A DNA stretch of 64,000 nucleotides from Nocardioides alkalitolerans DSM 16699 (lineage in GTDB: Bacteria; Actinomycetota; Actinomycetes; Propionibacteriales; Nocardioidaceae): the NCBI RefSeq assembly GCF_000426525.1, contig NZ_KE384533.1, positions 186,001-250,000 on the forward strand, in the 5' to 3' direction. Of the stretch, positions 34,032 through 43,670 are shown one piece after another; position 1 is the stretch's first letter; each line of letters starts with the position of its first letter. The notes beneath the pieces were generated by a model. The model saw only the letters and a list, made by a program, of their open reading frames with translations, searched no databases and was not told the origin of the DNA. The position numbers and the translations under genes are program-made.

Positions 34032-34598
34032 TCAGGCGCCGATCGGAGCCGTCGCGAGCACCTCGTGGCGCGGTCGACGTCGGGGCCCCTCACCGAGGTG
34101 GGACGCGACGACGGCCACCTCGTCGGCGGTCCAGGTCGGCCCGACGTACGTGTCGAGGAGCTTGACCCAGTCACCCATCGGCACCGGGAGGCCCGACCGG
34201 GCGACCGTCACGTGCGGCCGGAACCGGCCGCCGTCCACCTCGGCCCCGGCGGTGCTGGCCGCCGTACGCGCACCGGCGGCCAGGAGGTCGAGCTGCTCGG
34301 CCCCGTGGCCGTCGAGCGCGAGACCGGCCCAGAGCACCCGGGCGGCGTCGACCGCGGGGAAGGTGCCACCGCTGGCGACGCGGGCCTCGAACGGGGTACG
34401 GCGCTGCGCGGCCGCCGCGGTGCGCTCGAGCACCTCGTCGACCCGCCACTCGTCGACGTCGGCGGCGAACGCCAGAGTGACGTGGAAGGTCTCGGCGGGC
34501 GACCACCGGAAGTCACCGGCGGCACGGCGCACGTCGAGGAAGTCGTCCAGGTGCTCGCGGACGTCGTCGGGCAGGACCAGGGCGGTGAAGAGGCGCAT
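34032..34598 (-). CDS. thpR: RNA 2',3'-cyclic phosphodiesterase (2'-5' RNA ligase family)
   Basis: A 188-residue 2H phosphoesterase. The two catalytic HxT motifs are FHVTLAF (~residue 40) and RPHVTVAR (~residue 130). The start MRLFTALVLPDDVREHL is the usual ThpR beginning. The enzyme opens 2',3'-cyclic phosphates on RNA ends and can reverse 2'-5' ligation. The 3' end of the gene lies next to the dre sites, but these are downstream of it, so regulation is more likely for the gene beyond. Confidence 0.92.
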   Translation of the reverse strand: MRLFTALVLPDDVREHLDDFLDVRRAAGDFRWSPAETFHVTLAFAADVDEWRVDEVLERTAAAAQRRTPFEARVASGGTFPAVDAARVLWAGLALDGHGAEQLDLLAAGARTAASTAGAEVDGGRFRPHVTVARSGLPVPMGDWVKLLDTYVGPTWTADEVAVVASHLGEGPRRRPRHEVLATAPIGA

Positions 34599-34647
34599 CG
34601 GGCTCGACGCTACGGCGCGCGGCGCGGTGACCGCACGTGAATTGGCG

Positions 34648-35523
34648 TCAGGCCGCCCCGCGGAGCGCGACGGCGCGGAGGCACGCGACCACCCACTCGG
34701 GGTGGTGCATGACCTGCCACCAGGTGAAGCGGAGCACCGTCCACCCCTCGACGACCAGGGCGGTGTAGCGCCAGCAGTCGGTCTGGAACTCCTCCTTGCC
34801 GGCGTGGAACTGCCAGGAGTCGGCCTCGAGGACGAGGCGGCGCTCGCGGTCGACGACGTCGGGCCGCAGGGTCCGGGTGCCGCCGGGCGAATCAGCGTCG
34901 GGGACCTCGATCTCGACCTGGGCCCGGACCTCGAGGCCGGCCTCGACGGCGAGCGCCCGCAGCATCGACTCGAAGGGGTTGGCGGCTTCGGCGGTGGCGA
35001 GGGCCGCGACCCGACGCGCGGCTGCGGCGCCCTTGCCCCGAACGGCGTGGGCGTCCGCGACCAGGGTCTCGTGGTCGAGGCCGTGCCGGAGAGCGGAATC
35101 GAGGACACAGAGCGCGTCGCGGAACGGCAGCCGCCGCGCGCAGTCGACGGCCGTCCGGCGCCGGCTCGTGACCAGTCCGTCGTCGTGGTCCTCGGCCTCG
35201 CCCCAGAACACGTGTGCCCGGGTCGTGGTGGTGGCCCGGCTGCCGCGAGCGATCATCACCCAGGGCTTGCTCGGGGCCGTGGCGATCTCCCAGCCGTGCG
35301 CCTGAGCAGCACTGAGCGCACCCAGCCGCCCCCGCAGCTCGGCCGCCAGGCGCAGGGCGCGGTCGACGTCGGGAAGCCGGTAGAGGCTGCGGGTGACGCG
35401 CACGATCTCGCCGTCGGCGAGGGCGCTCTCGATCGCGGACCTCTCGCACATCTCGTCGAGCCGGGCACGGGTGGCGATGCCCCCGAGCATGGTCAGCGCC
35501 TCGGGCGGGGTCACGTCGGTCAT
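34648..35523 (-). CDS. AbiEi-like winged-helix plus DUF559 (Vsr-fold) fusion
   Basis: A 291-residue protein. Residues ~14-60 (GGIATRARLDEMCERS..., then GEIVRVTRSLYRLP) match the N-terminal AbiEi-type antitoxin winged helix. The last ~110 residues form a DUF559 nuclease-like domain with FESMLRALA, then RPDVV and LVLEADSWQFH (the D and E of a PD-(D/E)xK-type site) and TWWQVMHHPEWVV. ATG 35523 has AAGGAG six bases upstream. No AbiEii nucleotidyltransferase gene is adjacent, so it is orphan. Such fusions are frequent in actinobacteria and their job is unknown. Confidence 0.8.
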   Translation of the reverse strand: MTDVTPPEALTMLGGIATRARLDEMCERSAIESALADGEIVRVTRSLYRLPDVDRALRLAAELRGRLGALSAAQAHGWEIATAPSKPWVMIARGSRATTTTRAHVFWGEAEDHDDGLVTSRRRTAVDCARRLPFRDALCVLDSALRHGLDHETLVADAHAVRGKGAAAARRVAALATAEAANPFESMLRALAVEAGLEVRAQVEIEVPDADSPGGTRTLRPDVVDRERRLVLEADSWQFHAGKEEFQTDCWRYTALVVEGWTVLRFTWWQVMHHPEWVVACLRAVALRGAA

Positions 35524-35681
35524 GGGGAGCTCCTTCCCCACGGCCGCGGGGGTCACCAGCGCTCTCCACAGGCTGCACGGAAATCGCAAAACGTCCCCCG
35601 CCAGGCCCTGATCCGGGCGTTTCGGAGGACGTCTTACGAATCTCGTGCGTGCGTCGTCGGGCTACGCGGCCCGGCGAGGCG

Positions 35682-36827
35682 TCAGAGCCCCAGGTCGCGC
35701 CCGATGAGCTCCTTCATGATCTCGTTCGAGCCGGCCCAGATCTTCGTGACGCGGGCGTCGCGCCAGGCGCGCGTCACTCGGTACTCGTTCATGTAGCCGT
35801 AGCCGCCGTGCAGCTGGACGCAGTGGTCCAGCACGTCGTTCTGCACCTGCGAGCTCCACCACTTGGCCTTCGCGGCGTCGATCGGGGTGAGCTCGCCCTT
35901 CGCGTGGGCGGCGACGCAGGCGTCCATGAACGACTGGGCCACGTCGATCTGCGTGAAGAGCTCGGCGAAGAGGAACTTGTTGTGCTGGAACGAGCCGACG
36001 CCCTGGCCGAACGCCTTGCGCTCCTTGGCGTAGTCGAGGGTCTCGCGCAGGATCTGCGCGGCGTGGGCGAGGTTCGCGACGGAGCAGTTGAGCCGCTCCT
36101 GCGGCAGCTTCTGCATCATGTGGATGAAGCCGTTGTCGACCTCGCCGATGATCTCGTCGTCGGTGACGCGCACATCCTCGAAGAAGAGCTCCGCGGTGTC
36201 GGACTCCGGCTGGCCGGCCTTGTCGAGCTTGCGCCCGCGGCTGAAGCCCGGACGGTCGGCCTCGACGGCGAAGAGCGTGATGCCCTTGGCCTTCTTCTCC
36301 GGGCTGGTGCGCACGGCGACGACCACGAGGTCGGCCGAGTAGCCGTTGGTGATGAACGTCTTCGAGCCGTTGATGACCCACTCGTCGCCGTCGCGCACGG
36401 CGGTGGTCTTCAGGGCGGCGAGGTCGGAGCCGCCGGACGGCTCCGTCATCGCGATGGCCGTGAGGATCTCGCCCGCGGCCACGCCCGGCAGCCAGCGCTT
36501 CTTCTGCTGCTCCGTGGTCAGCTCGACCAGGTACGGCGCGACGATGTCGGCGTGGATGCCGACGCACGACGCGAAGGCCATGTTGACGTGCGCCAGCTCC
36601 TCCGTGAGCACGGCGTTGAACCGGTAGTCGCCGGCGCCGGACCCGCCGAACTCCTCGGGGATCTCGAGACCGAGGAACCCCTGGGCGCCCGCGGCGAGCC
36701 AGAACTCGCGCGGCAGCACCTTGTTCTCGATGTAGGACTCGAGGTGCGGCTCCACCTCGCGGGCCAGGAACTCGCGGACCGAGCCGCGGAAGGCCTCGTG
36801 GTCCTCGTCGTAGATCTCACGCTTCAT
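35682..36827 (-). CDS. Acyl-CoA dehydrogenase
   Basis: A 381-residue FAD enzyme that introduces the alpha-beta double bond of acyl-CoA thioesters. Signatures: AMTEPSGGSDLAALKTTAV (FAD/substrate region, residues ~125-145), RKAFGQGVGSFQHNKF, and QLHGGYGYMNEYRVTRAWRDARVTKIWAGSNEIM near the C-terminus. ATG 36827. It resembles long-chain-type enzymes. No beta-oxidation partners are adjacent; a DHA2 transporter lies just upstream on the same strand. Confidence 0.93.
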   Translation of the reverse strand: MKREIYDEDHEAFRGSVREFLAREVEPHLESYIENKVLPREFWLAAGAQGFLGLEIPEEFGGSGAGDYRFNAVLTEELAHVNMAFASCVGIHADIVAPYLVELTTEQQKKRWLPGVAAGEILTAIAMTEPSGGSDLAALKTTAVRDGDEWVINGSKTFITNGYSADLVVVAVRTSPEKKAKGITLFAVEADRPGFSRGRKLDKAGQPESDTAELFFEDVRVTDDEIIGEVDNGFIHMMQKLPQERLNCSVANLAHAAQILRETLDYAKERKAFGQGVGSFQHNKFLFAELFTQIDVAQSFMDACVAAHAKGELTPIDAAKAKWWSSQVQNDVLDHCVQLHGGYGYMNEYRVTRAWRDARVTKIWAGSNEIMKELIGRDLGL

Positions 36828-36880
36828 GCGCCGGAGACTACTCGCAGGTAACAACGGCGCCAAGACGTCGCCGTACGGCG

Positions 36881-38392
36881 TCAGTCGTCGCTCGTGCCGG
36901 ACCCCGTGCCGGGCCCGGCGGCGGGCGGACCGGACGTGCGGTCGTCGGCGGCCGCGCCGCGTCGTCCGGGCATCACCAGCACCGCCGCGACGAGCACCAG
37001 CGTGAGGGCCGCGGCCAGCGCGAAGACCGCGCGCACGGCGGGATCCAGCACGCCGGCCGGCAGGTCGGCGAGCTCGGGCACGACACCGCCGGCGTCGCGG
37101 GCGATCAACCCGTTGGCGACCGCGCCGAACACCGCCACGCCGACGGCGCTGCCGACGGACCGGCCGAACATCGTCATGCCCGTCACGACGCCGCGCTCGC
37201 CCCAGTCGACCGCGGCCTGGGCCGCGATCACCGACGGGCTGACGACGAGCCCGAACCCGAGGCCCATCACGAAGCACGGCACGGCGAGGTAGTAGATCGA
37301 GCTGTCGGCGGTGACGGTGAGCAGCAGCGCTCCCCCGGCGACGGTGACGGCGGCGCCGAGCACCATCGTCGCGCGGAAGCCGAACCGCAGGTAGAGGCGG
37401 CCCGCGTTGGAGGCGGCGATCGGCCAGCCGATGCTCATCGCCGCCAGTGCGGCGCCGGCGGCCACCGCGCTCGACCCGAGCACCTGCTGGCCGTAGACGG
37501 GCACGTACGACGACAGCCCCAGCGTGAGCACACCGACGACGAAGCCGGCCGCGGTCGCGGCGGCGGCCGTCCGGTGGCGCAGGATCCACCCCGGCACGAC
37601 GGGATCGGTGGCGCGGCGCTCCGCGAGGACGAACGCACCGAGGAGGAGCACCGCCGTCCCCAGGATCGCGACGCTCGGTCCTGACGCCCACTCCCAGCGC
37701 ACACCGCCCTCGAGGACGCCGAGCAGCAGGAGTCCGCAGCCGCCCGTCAGCAGGAGGGCGCCTAGCCCGTCGATGCTCTGCCGGCGCCGCTCGACCTGCT
37801 CGGAGAAGCCGCGCTGGAGCATCACGTACGCCGCGAGGCCCAGCGGCAGGTTGATCAGGAAGATCCAGCGCCACGAGAGGTAGTCGGAGAAGAGGCCGCC
37901 GAGGGCGGGCCCGACGAGCGAGGAGACCGCCCAGACGCTTGCGATGTAGCCCTGGACCTTGGCGCGCTCGGCGACGGAGTAGATGTCGCCGACGATCGTC
38001 ATGCCGATCGGCTGCACCGCCCCGGCACCGATGCCCTGCAGCAGGCGGGCCGCGATGAGGGAGCCCATGCTCCACGCCAGCCCGCAGAGCAGCGAGCCCA
38101 CGACGAAGGTGGCGATCCCCGCCAGCATCACCGGCTTGCGGCCGAAGACGTCGGCGAGCTTGCTGTAGAGCGGCACCGTCACGGCCTGCGCGAGCAGGTA
38201 GATCGAGAAGAGCCACGGGAACTGGGCGAACCCGCCGAGGTCGTCCACGACGGCCGGCACGGCGGTGGCGAGGATCGTCGCGTCGAGCGCCACCAGGCCC
38301 GTCGACAGCATGACCGCGCCCAGCACCGGTCCGCGCTCGCTGCGCAGGCCGATGTCGGCCCGCTTCACGTCGCTCTGCCGGGGACCGCTCAC
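36881..38392 (-). CDS. MFS transporter, DHA2-type drug/H+ antiporter
   Basis: A 503-residue protein with about 14 TM helices. Motif A-like KLADVFGRKPVMLAG follows TM2, and the antiporter motif C-like region WAVSSLVGPALGG follows. The N-terminus has LVALDATILATAVPAVV, the D1 signature of DHA2 exporters. Proton-driven export of drugs or lipids is expected; the substrate is unknown. The tail is Gly/Pro-rich and disordered. A nested inverted repeat lies 48 bases upstream of its start and may be an operator. It is downstream of the DUF1275 gene on the same strand. Confidence 0.92.
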   Translation of the reverse strand: MSGPRQSDVKRADIGLRSERGPVLGAVMLSTGLVALDATILATAVPAVVDDLGGFAQFPWLFSIYLLAQAVTVPLYSKLADVFGRKPVMLAGIATFVVGSLLCGLAWSMGSLIAARLLQGIGAGAVQPIGMTIVGDIYSVAERAKVQGYIASVWAVSSLVGPALGGLFSDYLSWRWIFLINLPLGLAAYVMLQRGFSEQVERRRQSIDGLGALLLTGGCGLLLLGVLEGGVRWEWASGPSVAILGTAVLLLGAFVLAERRATDPVVPGWILRHRTAAAATAAGFVVGVLTLGLSSYVPVYGQQVLGSSAVAAGAALAAMSIGWPIAASNAGRLYLRFGFRATMVLGAAVTVAGGALLLTVTADSSIYYLAVPCFVMGLGFGLVVSPSVIAAQAAVDWGERGVVTGMTMFGRSVGSAVGVAVFGAVANGLIARDAGGVVPELADLPAGVLDPAVRAVFALAAALTLVLVAAVLVMPGRRGAAADDRTSGPPAAGPGTGSGTSDD

Positions 38393-38439
38393 ATCCAGGC
38401 GGCAACCGGCGTACGGGCCGGCGCATTCCTTGGGTTGCG

Positions 38440-38486
38440 GTTCGCGGTACCTCGTACCCGTGGAACGGGTGGCACCTACCGCGAAC
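38440..38486. promoter_or_regulatory. Nested symmetric inverted repeat upstream of the DHA2 gene
   Basis: Outer arms GTTCGCGGTA (38440-38449) and TACCGCGAAC (38477-38486) are perfect. An inner pair ACCCGT-GGA-ACGGGT is centred between them, with six unpaired bases on each side. It could be a bipartite operator or a terminator for the upstream DUF1275 gene. No regulator gene is adjacent. Confidence 0.5.
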
Positions 38487-38507
38487 GGAGGGGCCGCGCG
38501 ACCGGCC

Positions 38508-39227
38508 TCAGTCGCGGGGCTGGAGCCTGCGGTGCACCTCGCCGACGACGGCGACGAGGGTGACGAGCACGCCGGAGAGCACGAGGCCGAGCACGAGGCT
38601 GTGCTTCAGGGCCAGGGCACCGGCCGCCGCGCCGAGCAGGATCAGGACGACCGCGGCGACCCGGCGCGCGGACGACCCGGGCTTGCCGGCACCGAGCGCC
38701 GAGTCGGAGGCGAGGCCGGTGAGGGTCGAGGTGACGACGACGGTCGTGACGTCCTTGACCGCCACGACCCGGGCGGCGGCGGCCTGGACGCCCATCGCGA
38801 GGCCGAGCACGGTGGTGACGACGGCGGCGGTCACGTGGTCGGGGTCGTCGACGACCGCGAGGCCGGCGGCGCAGCCGAGCATCAGCACCGCGACCAGGCC
38901 CAGCAGCAGCGACGAGCGCCCGCCCCACGCCTCGCCCGTCGACCGCAGCGTGCGTCCGGCCAGGGCCGCGCCCGCCATGAAGCCGAGGAGGGCGACGACC
39001 GGCCCGAGGATCGGCAGGTCGTCGGCGCCGACGATCGCCATGCCGAGGATGACCACGTTGCCGGTCATGTTGCCGGTGAAGACCCGGTCGAGCCCGAGGT
39101 AGCCGACGGCGTCGATGACGCCCGTGCCGAAGGTCAGGGCGAGCATCAGCAGCAGGTGCACGCGCGTCACCGGGACCGCGGCGAACCGCCCCACCGGGCC
39201 ACGCCGCTCCGTCGTCGTACCGCTCAC
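38508..39227 (-). CDS. YoaK/DUF1275 family membrane protein
   Basis: A 239-residue protein with about six TM helices. The family pattern FGTGVIDAVGYLGLDRVFTGNMTGNVV lies at residues ~33-59, and VKDVTTVVVTSTLTGLASDS lies near 157. DUF1275 proteins have no known substrate. ATG 39227 is divergent from glgX, about 155 bases apart, with the intergenic region likely holding both promoters. Confidence 0.9.
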   Translation of the reverse strand: MSGTTTERRGPVGRFAAVPVTRVHLLLMLALTFGTGVIDAVGYLGLDRVFTGNMTGNVVILGMAIVGADDLPILGPVVALLGFMAGAALAGRTLRSTGEAWGGRSSLLLGLVAVLMLGCAAGLAVVDDPDHVTAAVVTTVLGLAMGVQAAAARVVAVKDVTTVVVTSTLTGLASDSALGAGKPGSSARRVAAVVLILLGAAAGALALKHSLVLGLVLSGVLVTLVAVVGEVHRRLQPRD

Positions 39228-39383
39228 CGCCGCGTCTCCTCGCCCCTACCCCGGTCCGTCCCGTTCACCGGGTGATTCTCCCCGCGCTCCTGGGGCACCG
39301 AAGCGCCGGGTGGGTACGGGACCCTGTGCTTGGATCGATCCACGCACCGGGGCTCGTCCCGACATCCACTGAGGGAGCAACAC

Positions 39384-41585
39384 ATGGTTGAGGTCTGGCC
39401 GGGGCACGCCTACCCGCTCGGCGCAACGTTCGACGGGAGCGGCACGAACTTCGCGCTCTTCAGCGAGGCCGCCGAGAAGGTCGAGCTCTGCCTTCTCGAC
39501 CCCGACCCCGAGAAGCCGGGCGAGTGGGTCGAGACCCGCGTGCAGCTGGTCGAGGCCGACGCGTTCGTGTGGCACGGCTACCTGCCGACGGTGCAGCCGG
39601 GCCAGCACTACGGCTACCGCGTGCACGGCCCGTGGGACCCGTCCGCCGGCCTGCGCTGCAACCCCGCCAAGCTGCTGCTCGACCCGTACGCGAAGGCCAC
39701 CAGCCGCGAGATCGACTGGGACCCGTCGCTGTTCGCCTACACCTTCGGCGACCCCGAGTCGCGCAACGACGACGACTCCGGGCCGCACATGATGCACGGC
39801 GTCGTCATCAACCCCTTCTTCGACTGGGAGGGCGACCGCCGGCCGCGCACGCCGTACAACGACACGATCGTGTACGAGGCGCACGTCAAGGGCCTCACGC
39901 AGCTGCACCCCGACCTGCCGGAGGAGCTGCGGGGCACGTACGCCGGGCTGGCGCACCCCGCCATCACGGAGCACCTCACGAAGCTCGGCGTCACCGCCAT
40001 CGAGCTCATGCCGGTGCACCAGTTCGTGCAGGACAACACGCTGATCGAGAAGGGCCTGCGCAACTACTGGGGCTACAACACGATCGGGTTCTTCGCGCCG
40101 CACGCGTCGTACGCCGTCAACGAGGCGGCCGGCCAGCAGGTGCAGGAGTTCAAGTCGATGGTCAAGGCGATGCACGCCGCGGGCATCGAGGTCATCCTCG
40201 ACGTGGTCTACAACCACACCGCGGAGGGCAACCACCTCGGTCCGACGCTCAGCTTCAAGGGCATCGACAACCCGGCGTACTACCGCCTCGTCGAGGACGA
40301 CGAGCAGTACTACATGGACTACACGGGCACCGGCAACAGCCTCAACGTGCGCCACCCCCACTCGCTGCAGCTGATCATGGACTCGCTGCGCTACTGGGTG
40401 ACCGAGATGCACGTCGACGGCTTCCGGTTCGACCTCGCCTCCGCGCTGGCGCGCGAGTTCTACGACGTCGACCGCCTCGCGACCTTCTTCGAGCTCGTGC
40501 AGCAGGACCCGGTGGTCAGCCAGGTCAAGCTCATCGCCGAGCCGTGGGACGTCGGGCCCGGCGGCTACCAGGTCGGCGGCTTCCCGCCGCAGTGGACGGA
40601 GTGGAACGGCAAGTACCGCGACACCGTGCGCGACTTCTGGCGCGGCGACCACACCCTCGGCGAGTTCGCCTCGCGCCTGGCCGGGTCGAGCGACCTCTAC
40701 GAGCACTCCGGACGTCGCCCGTTCGCCAGCATCAACTTCGTCACCGCCCACGACGGCTTCACCATCCGCGACCTCGTGTCGTACGAGGAGAAGCACAACG
40801 AGGCCAACGGCGAGGACAACAACGACGGCGAGAGCCACAACCGCTCGCAGAACTTCGGCGTCGAGGGCCCGACCGACGACCCCGAGGTGCTCGAGCTGCG
40901 CGCCCGCGCCCAGCGCAACCACATCGCGACGCTGCTGCTGAGCCAGGGCGTGCCGATGCTGCTGCACGGCGACGAGCTGGGCCGCACCCAGGACGGCAAC
41001 AACAACACCTACGCGCAGGACTCCGAGATCGCGTGGGTGCACTGGGACAAGGCCGACAAGCCGCTGGTGGAGTTCACGGCCGCCGTCGTGCGGCTGCGCA
41101 AGAACCACCCGACGTTCCGTCGCAAGCGGTTCTTCACCGGCGGCCCCGTGCGCGTGCCCGACGGCGCCGAGGGCGACCGCCTCAACGACATCGTGTGGCT
41201 GCACCTCGACGGCCGCCCGATGGAGGACGCCGACTGGGAGGACACCTCCGAGCCGTACGGCAAGGCGCTCGGGATGTACCTCAACGGCTACGGCATCAAG
41301 GGCCGCGGCGAGCGCGGCGAGCGCATCACCGACGACCACTTCCTGCTCTACTTCAACGCCGACGGCGACTGCGAGGTCGTGCTGCCGCCCGACGAGTACG
41401 CCGCGGCGTGGGACGTCGTGATCGACACCGGCGGCACGCTCGCCGACGACCAGCCGCGCGAGGCCGGCTCCCGTCTCTCCGTCGCCTCCCAGAGCGTCGT
41501 CGTGCTGCGCGAGCACTCGGCGCCCGAGGAGGAGCCCGACCACTCGGTCGCGGCCAGCATCGCCGCCATGAGCGACGAGGCCTGA
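39384..41585 (+). CDS. glgX: Glycogen debranching enzyme
   Basis: A 733-residue GH13 enzyme that cuts alpha-1,6 branches from limit dextrins. The N-terminal CBM48-like start is VWPGHAYPLGATFDGSGTNFALFS. Catalytic residues: FRFDLAS (nucleophile Asp), IAEPWDVG (acid/base Glu) and FVTAHDGF (third Asp). ATG 39384 has GAGGGAG six bases before. Freed maltodextrin feeds the treY-treZ enzymes found about 3 kb to the right, linking glycogen to trehalose. It ends at a 17-bp terminator. Confidence 0.96.
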   Translation: MVEVWPGHAYPLGATFDGSGTNFALFSEAAEKVELCLLDPDPEKPGEWVETRVQLVEADAFVWHGYLPTVQPGQHYGYRVHGPWDPSAGLRCNPAKLLLDPYAKATSREIDWDPSLFAYTFGDPESRNDDDSGPHMMHGVVINPFFDWEGDRRPRTPYNDTIVYEAHVKGLTQLHPDLPEELRGTYAGLAHPAITEHLTKLGVTAIELMPVHQFVQDNTLIEKGLRNYWGYNTIGFFAPHASYAVNEAAGQQVQEFKSMVKAMHAAGIEVILDVVYNHTAEGNHLGPTLSFKGIDNPAYYRLVEDDEQYYMDYTGTGNSLNVRHPHSLQLIMDSLRYWVTEMHVDGFRFDLASALAREFYDVDRLATFFELVQQDPVVSQVKLIAEPWDVGPGGYQVGGFPPQWTEWNGKYRDTVRDFWRGDHTLGEFASRLAGSSDLYEHSGRRPFASINFVTAHDGFTIRDLVSYEEKHNEANGEDNNDGESHNRSQNFGVEGPTDDPEVLELRARAQRNHIATLLLSQGVPMLLHGDELGRTQDGNNNTYAQDSEIAWVHWDKADKPLVEFTAAVVRLRKNHPTFRRKRFFTGGPVRVPDGAEGDRLNDIVWLHLDGRPMEDADWEDTSEPYGKALGMYLNGYGIKGRGERGERITDDHFLLYFNADGDCEVVLPPDEYAAAWDVVIDTGGTLADDQPREAGSRLSVASQSVVVLREHSAPEEEPDHSVAASIAAMSDEA

Positions 41586-41610
41586 CGGGCCGGCACCGCA
41601 GCACGACCAC

Positions 41611-41646
41611 CCGGGCCGGGGCGAGCGCACGCTCGCCCCGGCCCGG
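41611..41646. terminator. Bidirectional terminator after glgX
   Basis: A perfect 17-bp stem (41611-41627 with 41630-41646) with a 2-nt loop, between the convergent glgX and kinase genes. Confidence 0.92.
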
Positions 41647-41650
41647 TGCG

Positions 41651-43510
41651 TCAGAAGACGTTCTCGGGATCCACGACCTCGTCCGCCGGCGGCGGCTCGG
41701 GATCGAACGGCTCGTCGAAGTCGGTGAGGTCGGCCGTGCTCGTCGCGCCCTGGTCGGCGCGCAGGAAGTAGTGGGGCTCCGCGACCGCGACGCTGGCGAC
41801 CGTCTCGGTGCCGTCGCTGGTGGTGTAGCTGATCTGCACCGCCTCCTGACCGCCCACGCGGCGGGTCTCACCGGTCTCGAAGTCGGTGGGGCGGCCGTCG
41901 TCGTCGCCGAGGAACGACTCGATGTTGCAGAACTCGGCGAAGTCGCCCGACGTGTCGAGCACCCACTTGTCGACGAGCAGCCCGATCGCGAGGTCGTCGA
42001 GGCCCCCGCTGCTCTGGGCCTCCCAGAACTCCTGGCCCGCCCGGAACCAGTAGGTGCCGTCGACGCCCAGCAGGTCGACCGTGTCGCCGTTGAGCGCCAT
42101 CGTGCCCTCGCAGCCGTCGGTGCCGAGGAACAGGTCGACCCCGACGCTCTGGCCGCCGTCGGCGAAGTCGCCCACGAGCCGCAGCGACGACGCGCTCGCC
42201 GTGGCCGCTGTCGCCTCGTCGAAGATCTCCTCCGCGCTCAGCCCGGCGAGCGAGCCGAGCTCGCCGTCCGGACCGGCCGACGTGGTGGTGTCGTCGGTCG
42301 GGTCGTCGTCACCGTCGCCGCCCATCAGGGACACCCCGACGATCGTGCCGCCGACGAGCACCGCGGCGCCCAGCGCCGCCGCGCCCCAGACGAGGCCCTT
42401 CCTCCGCGGTGCGCCGGGCCGACCCGGCTGCTGCGCGAACGCCGGGTACGGCGCGCCCTGGCCGCCGTACGCGTGCTGCTGGCCGACGTGGGTGGGGTGC
42501 TGCCCGGAGCCCGGCACCGGCACGGGCGACCACCGGTCGGCGGCGGCGGTCGGACCGGCGGTGGGCGCCGCGGTGGGCACCGAGCCGCCCGGCGCGACGG
42601 CGGGTCCGAGGATGGTGGCGGGGTCGGGGTCGTACGACGGGGACCAGCCACCCGCGCCGCCGCCCCGGCTGATGCGGGCCACGACGGCCTCCAGCTCGAG
42701 GCGGAGGACGGCGGCCGAGGACGGGCGCTGGGCGGGGTCCTTGGCGAGCAGCGAGCGGAGCACGGTGTTGAGCTCGGCGTCGAGGGGCCCGCGGACGGCC
42801 AGCTGGGGGACCGGCGCGTTCACGTGGGCGAGCGCGACCTCCATGTCGGTGCCGGAGTACGGCGGGCGACCGGTGAGCGTCGCCCACAGCACGCAGCCGA
42901 GGGCGTAGAGGTCGCTGGCGGTGGAGGCGGGCAGACCGTGGTGGCGCTCGGGCGCGAGGTAGGCCCAGGTGCCGACCACGGTGCCGGTGCGGGTCTGGTC
43001 GCTGACCCCGGCGGCCGCGATGCCGAAGTCGCAGAGGTAGCCGTGGAGCGTGCCGTCGGGCAGCACCCGCAGGAGCACGTTCGAGGGCTTGATGTCGCGG
43101 TGGAGCACGCCGGCCCCGTGGGCGGCGTCGAGACCGATCGCCAGCTGCCGCACGACGTGCAGCGCCCGCAGGGGCATGAGCGGTCCGTCGGCGGCCAGGC
43201 GCTGACCGAGGTCGCCGTCGCGCACCAGCTGCATCGCCAGGTAGAGCCAGCCGTCGAGCTCGCCCGCGTCGTGGATGGCGACGATGTGCGGGGAGTCGAG
43301 CCGCGCCAGGGTGCGGGCCTCGCGCAGGAAGCGCTCCCGGTACGACGCGTCGTCGGCCATCTCGGGCGGCAGGAACTTCAGCGCCACCTGGCGCTCGAGG
43401 CCGCGGTGGGTGGCCTCGTAGACGATGCCCATGCCGCCGCGACCGAGCTGGCGACCCACGTGGTAGCTGCCGAAGTCGCTCCCCGGCCCGGGCACGAAGC
43501 GCTCAGTCAT
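41651..43510 (-). CDS. PknB-type Ser/Thr protein kinase with extracellular sensor domain
   Basis: A 619-residue transmembrane kinase. Residues 1-280: G-loop GRGGMG (23-28), Lys45, HRDIKPSN (137-144), DFG (161-163), APE (186-188). A Pro/Gln/Gly-rich juxtamembrane linker (~285-370) leads to one TM helix (372-396) and an extracellular domain (425-619) with two cysteines (GCEGTM and EFCNIES). That domain matches the lipoprotein encoded next door almost motif by motif. It lacks PASTA repeats, so muropeptide sensing is not implied. It is transcribed after the lipoprotein gene, 160 bases away, and sits between glgX and treYZ. Confidence 0.92.
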   Translation of the reverse strand: MTERFVPGPGSDFGSYHVGRQLGRGGMGIVYEATHRGLERQVALKFLPPEMADDASYRERFLREARTLARLDSPHIVAIHDAGELDGWLYLAMQLVRDGDLGQRLAADGPLMPLRALHVVRQLAIGLDAAHGAGVLHRDIKPSNVLLRVLPDGTLHGYLCDFGIAAAGVSDQTRTGTVVGTWAYLAPERHHGLPASTASDLYALGCVLWATLTGRPPYSGTDMEVALAHVNAPVPQLAVRGPLDAELNTVLRSLLAKDPAQRPSSAAVLRLELEAVVARISRGGGAGGWSPSYDPDPATILGPAVAPGGSVPTAAPTAGPTAAADRWSPVPVPGSGQHPTHVGQQHAYGGQGAPYPAFAQQPGRPGAPRRKGLVWGAAALGAAVLVGGTIVGVSLMGGDGDDDPTDDTTTSAGPDGELGSLAGLSAEEIFDEATAATASASSLRLVGDFADGGQSVGVDLFLGTDGCEGTMALNGDTVDLLGVDGTYWFRAGQEFWEAQSSGGLDDLAIGLLVDKWVLDTSGDFAEFCNIESFLGDDDGRPTDFETGETRRVGGQEAVQISYTTSDGTETVASVAVAEPHYFLRADQGATSTADLTDFDEPFDPEPPPADEVVDPENVF

Positions 43511-43670
43511 CTCGGTGGTCCCTCCGTCGTACCGATCGCGGAGTGCCGAACCCGTCCGACGCCGCTTCCGTCGGCCCCGCGCACCTCCGCAGAGGCGTCG
43601 GGGCCCGGCGCCGTGTCGGCGCCGGACCCCATCTTGACCCGCTCGGCGGGATCTGAACCCCGCCGATCCG

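Noticed and set aside
34648..35523. A complete AbiE toxin-antitoxin pair
   Set aside because: Only the antitoxin-like helix is present and it is fused to DUF559; no AbiEii nucleotidyltransferase gene is adjacent.
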